DNA of 64,000 nt from assembly GCA_003586115.2 (NCBI GenBank), contig QVOM02000126.1, positions 5,353,915 to 5,417,914 on the forward strand. The letters run 5' to 3'. The position numbers and the translations under genes were made by a program. Of the stretch, positions 12,716-23,855 are shown one piece after another; the stretch's first letter is position 1; the number at the start of each line of letters is the position of its first letter. The stretch is from Salvator merianae (lineage: Eukaryota; Chordata; Lepidosauria; Squamata; Teiidae). The notes below the pieces were generated by a model that made no database searches, was not told where the DNA came from, and was given only the letters and a program-made list of their open reading frames with translations.

Positions 12716-13766
12716 GGACTAGTATGGTTCGGGCCGGTAGGGTTCGGGTACGAAGAGAGGTCTTCGCACATGTCAGCACTGGAACACTCCGTAAGCCGAC
12801 CAGCACTGGATGTAATGCGAATGGGAGCATACTAGTTCAGTAGCTGTATTCGAACCCAGAGGGTCTGTGTTCGAACCTGTGTCTGAGAAGCCACCAGAGT
12901 CCAGGTCCCCAAGGTCCGAACCGGGGTGTGAACTGTCAGACTGTGCCTGCGCGGCCCCACCATCTTGAACCTGGAAATGGTGCGAACACACCTTCCCTGA
13001 TCCTCATCTGATCGCGCAGGTCAGGTTGGAGACTACAACGGGCCTTTTCGCACTGAGCTCGGTAGACCGTTCCCAGTAGTTGGCTTCGGACCAGAGGGGT
13101 TGGAGAACGCTGGCTGCCCTTCGCACTCCCAGCCAGAGGAACGGACCGGAAGTCGACCAGCAGAGGGAACAGTGCGAATGGCAGCCGCTAGTTCCGTACC
13201 GCACTCCGTACCATCGAGATCCGCTTCGTAACCAGAGGGCTCCTTACGGAGCCAGCTTCGTAACGGCAGCTAGGCTGCCATGTCCAAAGGGCTATCCCGG
13301 GTGTGAAACTTTGCACTCGGGTGTGAAAACTTCACACCCGGGTGTGAAGCTTTGTACCACGCATGTGCAGCCGCACCAGCCACGCCCGGCCACCATTTCA
13401 AACGCGGACGGGAGTGCGAAAGCACCATGCCCGATCTTCGCTCCATCGTGCAGGTCGGAATGAAGACAAGCTTTTACTTGTCTGGCCTTACCCAGGATCA
13501 GGTACGAATCGGGTACGAAGTGGTTGGGATCGGGTGAGGCGCGCGCCCGCGGCAGTGCAAAAGCTCCGTTCCAGCTAGCGCTTAAGAACAGTCTACCGCT
13601 GCAGTGCGAACAGGCCCATTGTAGCTGACCACAGCTGGTTGGATTCAGGTAAGCATCAGGTGGGCTTTGGTAGATTTCGGGTCAGCTGGGGCTGTTCGCA
13701 AGTGCGGATCCTGCATTCTAGCGTGCGTCCTGAAACGTACCACTCGCTAAGTGCGCGAACAGGCCC
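12716..13766. mobile_element. Family J DNA element, interrupted by a family K element
   Basis: GC-rich, non-autonomous element. Blocks in order: ggttcgggtacgaagagagg, the 12890-13030 block ending ggttggagactacaa, then after the insertion gctgaccacagctggttgg, caggtaagcatcaggtgggc and the terminal gcgaacaggcccc (to ~13766). The uninterrupted copy at 42558-43096 (opposite orientation) reads straight through the junction, showing that 13040-13617 is an insertion. The left terminal repeat is missing. Confidence 0.75.
13040..13617. mobile_element. Family K DNA element, 578 bp, nested in family J
   Basis: Terminal repeats gggccttttcgcact (left) and agtgcgaacaggccc (right) bound a GC-rich 578-bp element. 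The second copy, 39767-40344, is also exactly 578 bp. Both keep a plus-strand open frame at the same offset (13080-13463; 39807-40190, 127 codons each), but this Arg/Pro-rich frame has no recognisable domain and may be a by-product of base composition. The interior contains repeated gggtgtgaa/gggtacgaa words. Confidence 0.8.
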
Positions 13767-14806
13767 CCTGTGCAAACATAGTGTACCAGCAACAAGTGGA
13801 GCCTCAGTGATTTGCACTAACATGTAAACTGGTGAGGCCCTTAAGAGCAACACGAGGGATCCTGTTCTGAAACAGAATGCAGAAAGGCCCTTAGTCTTTT
13901 CCTTTATTCTCTCTGCCAGATATCTCCTTTTCTGTAGTATTTCGTACAAGGCTTCTCCCCTTTGCTCCAAAAGCTGAGCAAAGTATTAAGGAGTGATATT
14001 GGGTGATCATTCCAGATACAAGAGAGAAAAATGGGTGCTGAAATAGTGTTGCTCTGTTCCCCAGCCCAACACATGCCAGATTTTGCCAGGGATTGTTGCT
14101 TCAGACTATTGGTATTATCAGGTAGGGATGATGGGAGTTGTAGGGTGGAGGGCCTTGGAAAAAAGCCATTTTTTTGAGGTAGTTCTTCCTGCATTGCCCA
14201 TTTATTCAAATGAAATAAGGGAAACTGAACTGGGCTTTGAGGAATATAATAACTTTATCATTAAGTGAAGATTCATAAAAATGTATCTATCTCTCACCCT
14301 ATTTCTGTGAGAGCTTCCAGTTTCCATACTTTCTAGGCTTCCTGTCTGGTTTTTGTTAAAAGACAGGATGGAAATTTAAGCAGGTGTTGCTTGGAGGTAG
14401 AAGAGACATCTTTGGGTTCTTTGTCCTGGTCTTATAACTATTCACCATCAAACTACCAAGCTGGTCAAGTTCTTTTCTCGTCATGTTTCTCATACATTTG
14501 CATTGCTTCCTGTTGTAGGAATAGAGAGCAATATATTATGCACAGCAAGTGTGCTTTCTGGATGGAAGTGCAGCAGTCAGCAGGATCAAACGCAGCTAAA
14601 TAAATATTACATTACAACAGTAACAGTAGCAATTGCAACCAAAACTGTGTGAGCTATTTTCTGATTCCAGTCCTGCTTGTTCAGTAAGACCACCTGAGCT
14701 CTGCAAGAAGATCTTCTAAATGCATAGGCACGTGCACAGTTTATATTAGTAAAATCTTTGGGTACAATCTCCCACATATTTTTTTTCAAAACAATCAGCT
14801 AGGAGA
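13767..14806. other. Unassigned sequence
   Basis: No gene or recognisable repeat, apart from the last bases of the preceding DNA element. Confidence 0.4.
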
Positions 14807-14808
14807 TA

Positions 14809-15155
14809 GAGATGTGCAAAGTTTGGTTTATGTTTAAGAATTTGACTGAAAGATTTGCGTTCAAAACTGTTTGCACTGAACCAAAAATGAAGTTCTTCGA
14901 ATATCAGGAAATTTGATCGAACTGAACCAGTCCACCACTCACAAAAATAATTTGATGAAACAATTTGTGTTTGCTGTATTTTTGTCCTTATAAAGAGATT
15001 TTTCAATGGAAAAATTGGTGGTTTTTCTTTTTAACAAGTTCAAAATCAAATGTGAGCAACCATTTGCTCAATTAAATGGTTCACTGTTGAGCTGAACAAA
15101 TGAGTGTTCAGTTCAACAGTGAACTGGACATGCAATTTTCATTTGTGCACATCCT
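14809..15155. mobile_element. TA-flanked mariner-like MITE (copy 1)
   Basis: Inverted ends gagatgtgcaaa (left) and tttgtgcacatcct (right), with TA dinucleotides directly outside both (14807-14808 and 15156-15157). The AT-rich interior contains opposing tgttcagttcaacagtgaac-type inverted words. It shares its ends with 34507-34840. TA duplication fits Tc1/mariner-type transposition; no transposase is present. Confidence 0.75.
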
Positions 15156-15754
15156 TATTAGGACATGAAAAGAAAATGTCAGGTAGATATACTATGAAAA
15201 GCTGATAATGCTGGGCTAGGTGGACCATTGATCTGGATGTGATCAAGGCAACTACATTCTATTCTTTGGTTAAAGCTGACCTTCGGAAAGAGAACGTCTG
15301 ATATAGCTTTCCAAGAAATAGTGCTCTAATAGCCAAGATTGCTCCTTCTTAAATAATTTTGTTATAGGTCCCATCTTACTCTGGGCTTCATTCACACAGG
15401 CACTTAGTGCACTCCAAGCAATGTTCTGTGAGGGTGGTGTCCAAATTCACCAGCACCTCATCATGCCCTGAGCTCTGCAGCCAGCCTCAGAAGCAACTTA
15501 CCTATAAGCCAGGTTGGGTTGCAGTGGCTGAATTGCTCCCTCCCACCAGGTTTTTGCTCTGTTCTTCAATGGAGAGGGAGAGGGAGTGAGAGTGAAGCTG
15601 ATTCCAAATGCAAGCAAACCCCACAATCCTCTGTATTGAGAATGCCAGACATATTTTTGGCATTCCAATGCAGTGCCAAATGCATAAGCAAAAAAGTGTT
15701 GCCATGTTATTATGGGAAATGCAGCAACAATGTTAAATTTCCTGTAATAACCTC
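15156..15754. other. Unassigned sequence
   Basis: No gene recognised; open frames here have no domain character. Confidence 0.4.
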
Positions 15755-15920
15755 ACTTACCTGCATGCCTGGTGAGCTACATAGGCAATCAGCTCCCTGG
15801 GGTCTTCCAGGAGCCAGCCAGCCAAGCACATGAGAAGCAGCAAAAGAAAGGGGGGATGTTTGTCTGGCTCCTAGAAAACCCCCAGCAGACTGAACTTGCA
15901 CGCCAGATATGCAGGTAAGC
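15755..15920. mobile_element. Foldback element with cttacctgcat arms
   Basis: Left arm cacttacctgcatgcctgg (~15759) and right arm ccagatatgcaggtaag (~15902-15918) are imperfect inverted repeats. The complementarity extends inward through cttccaggagccag / ctggctcctagaa. The whole could form a hairpin of about 160 nt. Probably a MITE; class unknown. Confidence 0.6.
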
Positions 15921-16680
15921 CAGGGTTTGCTGCTTGTGTCAGGTGGGACACAACAAGAGACAGTCTCAGGATCTTTATATCCCATGTTATCTCTTGCCTT
16001 CTGAAGGCAGCCATAGTTACAACAGTGGGAAGACTTCCAGACTTAGGCCATTTCTGTCTTCAGCAGTATCCCGGGCTAGGAAGAGGTCCATGGGTCTCCC
16101 TTTCACACATTGGTGTGGGATGTGGAAGCCCTGACCCATCCTGCAATGGTTCATCTGCTTGGCAATGAAACCTACCGGCATAGTGAATCTATGGGGGACC
16201 CTTTTCAGTGACACTCCAGGAAGTGTTGCCGGATGTGGTGCCAGAAGTGTCATGCCACCAAAAAGACCCAGGAACTCCAAAGACTGGGAACTTTTGCTAC
16301 CAGCCTTCCAGGATAACAGAAAAGGAAAGCGACCCAAGACAGAAGGAAAAAAAAGCCAACCTAGAAAGGAAGCTTAGGAACCTTCTGGCCAGGAATAATG
16401 CCAGCACGTTGCAGGCATTGTGGCTGGATCTCCAGACAGCCCCAGTGCTCTGTCAGGGTTGCTGTGATTTATCAGCTGCTTAAGTTGAATAAAGATAGTG
16501 CTGGGAGAATTTATATCCTGCCCTTCACCAAAAGGTCCCAGCATGGGTCACAATAATAAAAAGATAACATATATGAAGTACCCTTAAAACGTATTTCAAA
16601 TATTAATCCTCCCTCACTTCCTGGCTCTCTGACAAACTCATCTGGCATAATGTTGGAAAGGACATTCAGGAGTAACTCAC
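15921..16680. other. Unassigned sequence with a LINE/SINE 3' tail remnant
   Basis: No gene. At about 16511-16570 there is a reversed remnant of the L2/SINE-type 3' end (tatcctgcccttcaccaaaa). Confidence 0.4.
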
Positions 16681-16774
16681 AGGGAGGGAGGGAGGGAGGG
16701 AGGGAGGGAAGGAAGGAAGGAAGGAAGGAAGGAAGGAAGGAAGGAAGGAAGGAAGGAAGGAAGGAAGGAAGGAA
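16681..16774 (+). repeat. (GGGA)n(GGAA)n microsatellite
   Basis: GGGA units at 16681-16708 pass into about 16 GGAA units up to 16774. They create spurious Gly/Arg/Lys/Glu frames on plus and Leu/Pro/Ser frames on minus. Confidence 0.97.
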
Positions 16775-17554
16775 AAGGGTGCAGGCACACTGCAAGGTCC
16801 AGGAATTCCCTTGGGACCCTATGTTGGGCAGCTTTGTCATCCAGCCGGTAAATTGTTTATATGCTGGCAAGCGTGTGCCCAACTGGCCAGCACAGCAAGG
16901 AGAAAAGGCCCATTTGCCACTGCACCTGGATTTCCCCTTGCCACCTGGAGGGTGTCATGGGCACTCAGCTAAAGATTTATTTCTAGCAAAGAGGGATGAG
17001 GCAGGTTCTTCGCAGCTGCTGCTTGTCTGGCTGATGGATGAGGTCCAATTAGTCTTAAGGACTTAACATGTATTCTTCCTTTCATCCACTGTGGCACCTG
17101 AGGTGAATTTCCTGGGAGGTTTCAATGCAGACAAGTGATCAGTTCCCAGCTTTTTTAGCCCCAGCAAGAAAGTGGCCTCGGGCACATTCAGGCCATATTC
17201 TCTCTTGCCATAAAAACAAGAAACCCCCTTTTGGCCGTTGGTTGCCTGGCTAATGACAGAGTCTGTCCTTCAGCATAGATAGTGTAGCAGCCAGCATGCA
17301 AATAGACAGAGGAAAGACTGAACAGTAATTTGCTGTTCGCCTTTCAGTGCTGGTCTCCATTTAGTCTCATCTTCTGTGCACCTATAGGCTGACTGCTATT
17401 GGCCACAGTCAACCATGCTGATTTCTGGGAGCTCAGGTTTCGGAGTAACTGGAGTAGCTTATTAATCAGCAGAGACCAGTATTTATAGATTTTGGGAGCC
17501 TCTTAAAGTAATTCTCTTAAAAAAAAGAGAGAGTGTGTCTTTTATGAGTTTTTC
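16775..17554. other. Unassigned sequence
   Basis: No gene or clear repeat family seen. Confidence 0.4.
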
Positions 17555-17681
17555 TTCTTCTTCTTCTTCTTCTTGTAGTAGTAGTAACCTGCCCTGAGAC
17601 CTTCGGGTATAGGGCTGGATAAAAATGCAAGGAAGGAAGGAAGGAAGGAAGGAAGGAAGGAAGGAAGGAAGGAAGGAAGGA

Positions 17682-17712
<31 letters not shown>
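17555..17712 (+). repeat. LINE/SINE 3' tail with TTC, GGAA and GAAA microsatellites
   Basis: (TTC)n at ~17550-17574 precedes a short L2-type 3' end (gccctgagaccttcgggtat, ggataaaaatgc, ~17590-17630), followed by (GGAA)n at 17629-17680 and (GAAA)n to 17712. The microsatellite sits where the LINE tail's A-rich end would be, so it probably grew from it. Confidence 0.8.
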
Positions 17713-17713
<1 letters not shown>

Positions 17714-18105
17714 GTAATGAAGAGTGATGTGATACCTTGGTTGGCAATGATTCAGCTGTGCAAATGATAGTCTGTTTTAGTTGTAAATTGGCATGGCATC
17801 ATAGATGGGGAGAGGATAAAATAAATTGCTTGTTTGTACAATTGTTTGTATATAGTGTTTGTGACGTGTTTTTCATTGCATTTTAATTTTCATTGCGTAT
17901 TTCTAAGCCATCTTCAGCAAAGTAGGTTGATAGGGCAGAGTATAAATATGCTAAGTACAAAATACAGAAAATAAAGACTTAAGACAGCATTCCTGTCCGC
18001 ATGCCCATGACATAAAACCACTAGAACTGGTAGGAATAGTTAATAATGGTTTGTACAATCAGGCTAGGAAAGGAGATGCAGTGACTGGGAGACAAACCTT
18101 TGCTT

Positions 18106-18367
18106 CAGTGGCGTAGCTGAAGTTTTTGCCGCCCGGGGCACGCGTCAACAGAGGAGCGCGAGCAAGGGCGCCCTGCCCTGCAGCCTTCTACCCCCCCCCC
18201 ACCGCCCCGATGACTGCCGGGCGGGTGGAGTGCCGCGCTCTCCTTTGCGCTCGCGCTCCGGCAAAACTTTGCGCGCCGGGCAGGCACAGAAGGACCTGGC
18301 TGCATGTGTTGCCCGGGACCACGTGCTGCCTGGGGCGGCCCGCCCCCCCCCCCTTGCTACACCACTG
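18106..18367. mobile_element. hAT-type MITE with perfect 8-bp target duplication
   Basis: Ends cagtggcgtagc (left) and gctacaccactg (right) are flanked by the perfect 8-bp duplication ctttgctt (18098-18105 and 18368-18375). An 8-bp duplication is the hallmark of the hAT superfamily. The interior is GC-rich with C runs and has no transposase. Two more copies lie at 47221-47433 and 54784-55088, each with its own duplication. Confidence 0.92.
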
Positions 18368-18375
18368 CTTTGCTT

Positions 18376-20434
18376 ACATCAAACTGGGCATGGATCTTCT
18401 ACAGATCAGAGTTTGGCTTGATGCAAGGAAAGTCACCACTCCCAATTGGCATCTTGCATCACCTTCTGTATCATTGCATGAGCCAGCACTGATCTTCCCT
18501 TGCCCTATCTAGAAAAAGCAATTTTGTTATAGAGCAACAATTTAATGCCTCCCTTTTGTTCCAAGACACATTAAGTATGAGATGGGGATGTGTAGGCAGC
18601 TGTGACCTGTGGGGCTCTTCTGTCAGAGTGATGGGGAAGGGAGAAGGTAGCTGTCATTTGAAGCTTCCCTTTGGTCTCCTTTTAAAATGGCAGGATGCAG
18701 ATGAGAGTTGCCAACCATGCTCTAACAAGAATGGTACAAGCGTAGCACTCTTCTTGAGGCAGTGGCATGCCTTTGGCATGCCTGCTGCTGCTCCTGGCTG
18801 CACAAACGTCACAGCCAGGGAACAAAAGTTCCTTGCTGTGATGGTTCTGGCTGGATCAGTTTCTTGAAAGGTGAGTAATGGCCATGGAAGTGAGTCATTT
18901 CTGGTGCTTGAAGAAACAGAGCCATGCTCAGCTGCATCAAATCTGTCTGGGATGAGCAGGAAGTTAGATCTGAAGACTTTGGTGGTTCCTTCCAACTCTG
19001 TGATTCGATGATTCCGTGAATGCAACCTAGGCCAGTCACACAAGAGGCAGTGTTGGCAGCAGCAGAAAAGAGGAAGTAATGGCTGTCAGTGGCTGAATGC
19101 AGACTCATCCAGTACGTCCAGTGTGCCATAAATGTGTATGGATGTGACCACAAGGGTGCCGTGCGAACATTGCCAGTGTTTGAATCTACAACAAACTGAA
19201 GTTTGCTTTGGAGATATCAAAGCCTAAAAAGACACTCAGAGCAGCTTACAGTGTATCATGTCATGCATGTCCTCGCCCTCAGGCTTACAATCATGATACA
19301 AGGGAAAGAGTAGACTGGGAGGGAATGGGGGAACTTTATCACAGGTAGGCTGTTGTCAGGCAGATGGAGATGCCCTAAAATGCCACCTTATGTCCCTCCT
19401 GCGTCCAGGTGGTGGAACAGTCACCTGGATGACAGTTAGTGAGGGGCTGCAGTGTTGCCAGTCGGCTGTAGAGCAGATGGAGAGACCCTACAGTGCTATG
19501 GGAGTATACCTGCAGCCTGGAGGCAAAATGGCTGCCTGGATGGCAGTTGAGAGGGACAGAGTAGATGAACTTAGGAATGGAAGAATGGAGGTCTCCTCAG
19601 GAGTACCACAATCTGTATAGGGGTGCATCCAAAGGGAAAGTCCATATGTGAGCCAGGTGCCCCAAAGCAGAAAGACAGTCTTGAAGACAAACGTGGGAAC
19701 AAATTAGGACCCTTTCTGTACCCCCCTCAAAGAATATTCCAGATCAGAGTAAGATGTTCTTGTGTCTGACTCCTAATGGAGTAGGCTGTCACTATTCATT
19801 TTGACAATCAGACTGTTGGTTGGATATTGATGACTTTGTTCTAAAAACATTAGAAAAGCTGAACAGATGCTCAGTATTTCTTCTTTGTCAGAGAAATGAA
19901 AGTTGAAGGGGGTACCTTGATGGCTGAAAGCTAAATACATTTTGTAGAGTTATACAAAAAAAGCATTCAAAAGAGTCCCTCAGCATTGTAAGAAGCTTGC
20001 ATTTAGTATGGGCTGGTCTTCGTTTACCAGGATACTGGAGGGAGGGAGGGCACTTGCCTCTTATTTGTCTGCCTGCAGCTCACCTTCTTTTTCCATAGTC
20101 TTCAGGCAATCACTGTGTTGCAGTCTGATGACATCTTTACAAATGATGTACCCATTTCCACTTTGCCCCTGTGTTTTTTTGGTTCTGTAAAAACGTAGGG
20201 GTGTTTGCAAACATTTTCTTCAATCAGATCTACATGTTTTGGTATAGACTTTGAGGACATGGTAAGAAAGCATTTTGTGGGTAAAGGTTGGGCACAGTAA
20301 TGGGTATAGGAATTCAGTGCAAACTGAAGTACACCGTCCTTTTGAACTCTGCAGTATACAAGTCCAATAAATAAAGAAATAAACAAATATTTGGAATTCT
20401 GATCAGCCTCAGAGCATTTCTCCAGCCATCTGAT
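18376..20434. other. Mostly unassigned; small CR1 and LINE/SINE tails
   Basis: A degenerate CR1 3' tail lies at ~18950-19018 (ccttccaactctgtgattcg...). A reversed L2/SINE-type tail lies at ~19215-19300 (actcagagcagcttaca). Otherwise no gene or repeat is recognised. Confidence 0.45.
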
Positions 20435-21050
20435 CCAGGTCAGAGGCACCAAAGCTCACATGAGCTCCAGAGCTGGCCTCCAGAAGCTCCAAGTTCCTGG
20501 TCTCAAAAGCCCCGAGGGACCCATTTTGGCAGTGCAACAAGATACGCTACTGAAATGAGTGCCCTTGGCCCTAGTACACCAGTAGTTTTACTGATATTCC
20601 AGATTTAAAGCAGACTAGGAGGCCATTTGGGGCCTCTTGATCTGGAATATGCTCCATCCCCTACAGATGGAGTGTACGAGGAACAACAAGGCCTCTCTAG
20701 ACTACACCAGCATGCGGACAAAAGAGAAGAATAATAATTTGTTTTTTATACGCCGCTTTTCTCGGCCGAAGCTGACTCAAAGCAGCTCACAAGGTTATTT
20801 TTCGCCTGAAGGCTTACATCTATCTATCTTCCGCATCACACAAAGTGATGCTCCCTATTCATCTACTTGCAATTACTTGCTTTCGAACAGCTAGGTTGAC
20901 TGGAGCTAGAGGCCAGTAGAGGACGCTCATCCCCTCTACACGGCAGGCAAGGGCCTCGAACTGCGATCTTCCTATTGAAAGATCACCGTGCCTGCCAAAA
21001 GAGGCCCCAAAGAGTACCAGAATCTGGATTAGAGGGAAGTGCAGAAATCC
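20435..21050. mobile_element. Family H MITE (copy 4), interrupted by a SINE
   Basis: H-family blocks ccaaagctcacatgagctcc, gagggacccattttggc and ctactgaaatgagtgcc lie left of an inserted SINE (20727-20995). The family right end (gggaagtgcagaaatcc, ~21035-21052) lies to its right. Non-coding. Confidence 0.7.
20727..20995 (-). mobile_element. tRNA-derived SINE with 8-bp target duplication
   Basis: Read on the minus strand: a tRNA-like 5' head ending in a B-box-like gcagttcgaggccc (plus-strand 20950-20965), a body, and a 3' end shared with LINE tails (gagaaaagcggcgtataaaa). It is flanked by the perfect duplication caaaagag at 20719-20726 and 20996-21003. It landed inside family H copy 4. Transcription would be by RNA polymerase III. 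Confidence 0.85.
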
Positions 21051-21539
21051 TCTAAGATCCCTACAGCTCTAAGACCCTATCCGGCCAGTTAAAATAAACT
21101 GCTTGGGGCATGGCGACCACATGGCACTGCCCTGTTGGGCTTGCAGTCAGGCCTGGATGTTGGAAATCTGCCCTCAGAGGCATGCAGCAAATCACACTGA
21201 GGGCAGATTTCACCCTTGTGCACTCTCACCACTGCCTTCTAAAGAGACAGCAGGAACAATGTACCTTGAGCATTTTCTGCCAAGTGTGACCAAGGACTGG
21301 ACAGAAAATGGCCAGCTTCTCTGGCTATTTCCTGTCCAGTGTTCAACTGCACCATGCGGAAACTTCAAAGCCTGGAGTTGTGATCACAATGAGGGCCAAT
21401 TTGCTGGCCACGAAGATGCAACTACAGATTTTCTCTTCCACTCCGAGATTCTTATCCTTGTCCTCTGAACGCCACCACAGCATTTTGGATGTGTTATCAG
21501 ACTGGGTCTTAGGAAATTAGAATCCAGATTTCCATGCAG

Positions 21540-21745
21540 CCAAGAATCTCAGCAGGCAACCTTCGGCCAGTCTCTGCCTCTCATCCTAACCTGCCTAACA
21601 GTGTTCCTTAATGATTAAATGGAAGGGAAGGGATATCATGTGCTCAATCTAACCTGCTTCACAGGGAATTTATGAGGATAAAACATGAGAGATAAAGAAC
21701 TACATTTGTTGACTTTTACTCCTTGAAAGAAGACGGATATAAAAT
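21540..21745 (+). mobile_element. Probable SINE body remnant
   Basis: Contains the blocks ccttcggccagtctctgcc, aacctgcttcacaggg and atgaggataaaac in the order typical of a tRNA-derived SINE body of squamates, but diverged and without a clear tRNA head. From memory of family structure only. Confidence 0.4.
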
Positions 21746-21830
21746 AAAATACAGTGTTTCTGTTTTTCTGGGTTGAAAGCAGAGTGTGGAACCAATATGC
21801 TGAGCCAGTAGGGACCCTTTTACTGTCAGT

Positions 21831-22108
21831 GGGTCTTTTTGCACTTATCTGCCCTGGACCACCCCAGCTGGAACTGGTCCTACTGGTTCTTTGCTGCCCT
21901 GTGCCACTCCGAAGCTCACACAAACTTCAGAGCCTTCTGTGAGGACTCCGACATCTAATGAGGGACCCATTTTGATGCTACAATTTGGTGCACCGCCAAA
22001 ATGGCTCCCCCTTCTAAATCAGCCTCTCTGTTCCCACATCAGAGTGAGGCTCAGAAGGGGTTTAGGCTTCAAACTGTTTCTGTTTACCAGTAAGTGCAGA
22101 AAGACCCC
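21831..22108. mobile_element. Family H MITE (copy 5), short, complete
   Basis: Left end gggtctttttgcactta and right end taagtgcagaaagacccc are clear inverted repeats, flanked by AGT on both sides (21828-21830; 22109-22111). 278 bp and non-coding: an internally deleted family member. The 3-bp duplication hints at a PIF/Harbinger-type transposase. Confidence 0.8.
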
Positions 22109-22818
22109 AGTATCTGGCTGACCGGTTGCAGCTATTCAATCCTGCTTCTTAGAGGAAAAAAAAATTGAAGATCAACAAAAACATATGTTAAGAAAGTTTT
22201 GCGGATCTAAAGCGATACATAATAATCCTCAGGGAAGCATACGCACGCACATACGCGCCATTTCAAAACAGAAGGACTGTAAAATAATTAGGCTTGTCCC
22301 AGTTTCAGCCTTCCCGAGGGTAGATGACACCATAATACTTTCTGAAATATTTGATTGATCGATAGGCTACCTTTATAGCACTTTATTTTACCAAAATCCA
22401 GCTCTTAAAAAGATCCGCCATGAGCCTTATTTTTCTGCCTTGAGATTTCCAGCACAGCTTTGAAAGATTTACAATGTAGCTTTGACCAACATGCGTGTTT
22501 AGCATTACCCCAAAAATCAGTGAGGCCAAGATTTTGAAACAATGAAAGGCTTCCTTTTGATTTAAATTATATTTATGGGCATCATGCCAATGAATCGCAG
22601 ATAAATTATCCAGTGCCTGTAATGTCTCCTTTACCTCATTGTCCAAATGCCAATCACCAAGTTACAACAGCAGCATGAGAAAACTGCAGCTGTAAAACCT
22701 TATACCAAGAGCAGCCACATCTATGCGAACTGAGGACAGCTTGGTTGGGGAGGGGAAGTAGGAGATGGAAAAATATAGATACTTTCAGCAGGACTCTTAC
22801 AGGCAAAAGAGGCTGATG
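22109..22818. other. Unassigned sequence
   Basis: AT-rich, with no gene or recognised repeat. Confidence 0.4.
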
Positions 22819-23066
22819 AAAACATAAGAGGAGCCCTGCTGAATCAGGCCACAGCTCATCTAGTCCAGCATCCTTTCTCACACAGTGGCCCACCAATTGC
22901 TTCTGGGCATCCTCAAGCAGAAGACAAAGGCAAAACCTTCACCTGCTCTTGATTTCCTGCAAATGGCCTTTAGAGACATCCTGCCTGTCTCTCCACCCTG
23001 CAGGCAGTACCTAGGCATCCATTCCAGTAGCTATTGATACACCTGTCCCCCATGAATTTATCCTGT
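22819..23066 (-). mobile_element. LINE-B 3' UTR fragment
   Basis: Plus strand begins aaacataagaggagccctgc, the complement of the LINE-B 3' end, and follows the family order to ccccatgaatttatcctgtc. Non-coding. It is immediately followed by a second copy in the same orientation. Confidence 0.88.
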
Positions 23067-23069
23067 CCC

Positions 23070-23276
23070 TTAGAACATAACAACATACGAGGAGCCCTGC
23101 TGAATCAGGCTGCAGCCTATCTAATCCAGCATCCTGTCTAACACAGTGGCTCACAAATTGCTTCTGGGCACTCTCAAGCAGAAGATGAGGGCAAAACTTT
23201 CACTTGCTCTCAACTCCCTGCAATTGGCCTTTATAGGCATCGTCCTGCCTGTCTCTCCAATTTGGAGGCAGGTGAC
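23070..23276 (-). mobile_element. LINE-B 3' UTR fragment, second copy
   Basis: Starts tagaacataacaacatacga and follows the same order to ggaggcaggtgac. The two copies lie head to tail, either from independent insertion into the A-rich tail region or from local duplication. Confidence 0.87.
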
Positions 23277-23852
23277 ATTTTTCAGAAATGGACAATGTTT
23301 GCATTTCAGCTGGTGAGTCAGCAGGTGTAAGGAAGAAATAGTATCACAGATTGCTTTCTTTCCTTCACCTTCCCCTTCACTTCTGTTTTTTGTTTGTATC
23401 CTAACTTTTTGATCACACTGGTGTGGATGTTGTATGGCTGAACATCATTCCCATCATTCCTTGCTGTTGGCCAGGCTCACAGGATTCATAAGAGCTGTAC
23501 AGCAGCTCTGGAAGGATATAGTGTGCTAGCCCTGTTTGAAATACTAACTCTCAGAACAGAGGCCTTCCTATCAGTGACATTATTGAAGCCATTCTGGAAA
23601 CATAACTAACTAAATAAAACCAGATTATGTGTGTCCCAGTTGCTTGAAGTGAACAGTAGAGTGTTCATCAAGCAGTCTTCTATGTTCTCCTGCAAAGCCA
23701 CTTTTGGAAAAAGTCTACGGGAAGGGTTAGGGTAAAGGAGTCACTTTCAGATGTGGGAAGACATGGTGGACAGTCAAGCCACCAATTTAGTATTGTAATT
23801 TTTGGTAGCTAGAAACATCCTTTTTAATAAACAAATGTCCTGTTAAAAACAA
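23277..23852. other. Unassigned sequence
   Basis: No gene. A piece around 23440-23525 weakly resembles the foldback repeat at 9946. Confidence 0.35.
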
Positions 23853-23855
23853 TTA

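Noticed and set aside
16650..17066. Open frame with (GREG/KEGR)n
   Set aside because: Translation of the GGGA/GGAA microsatellite.
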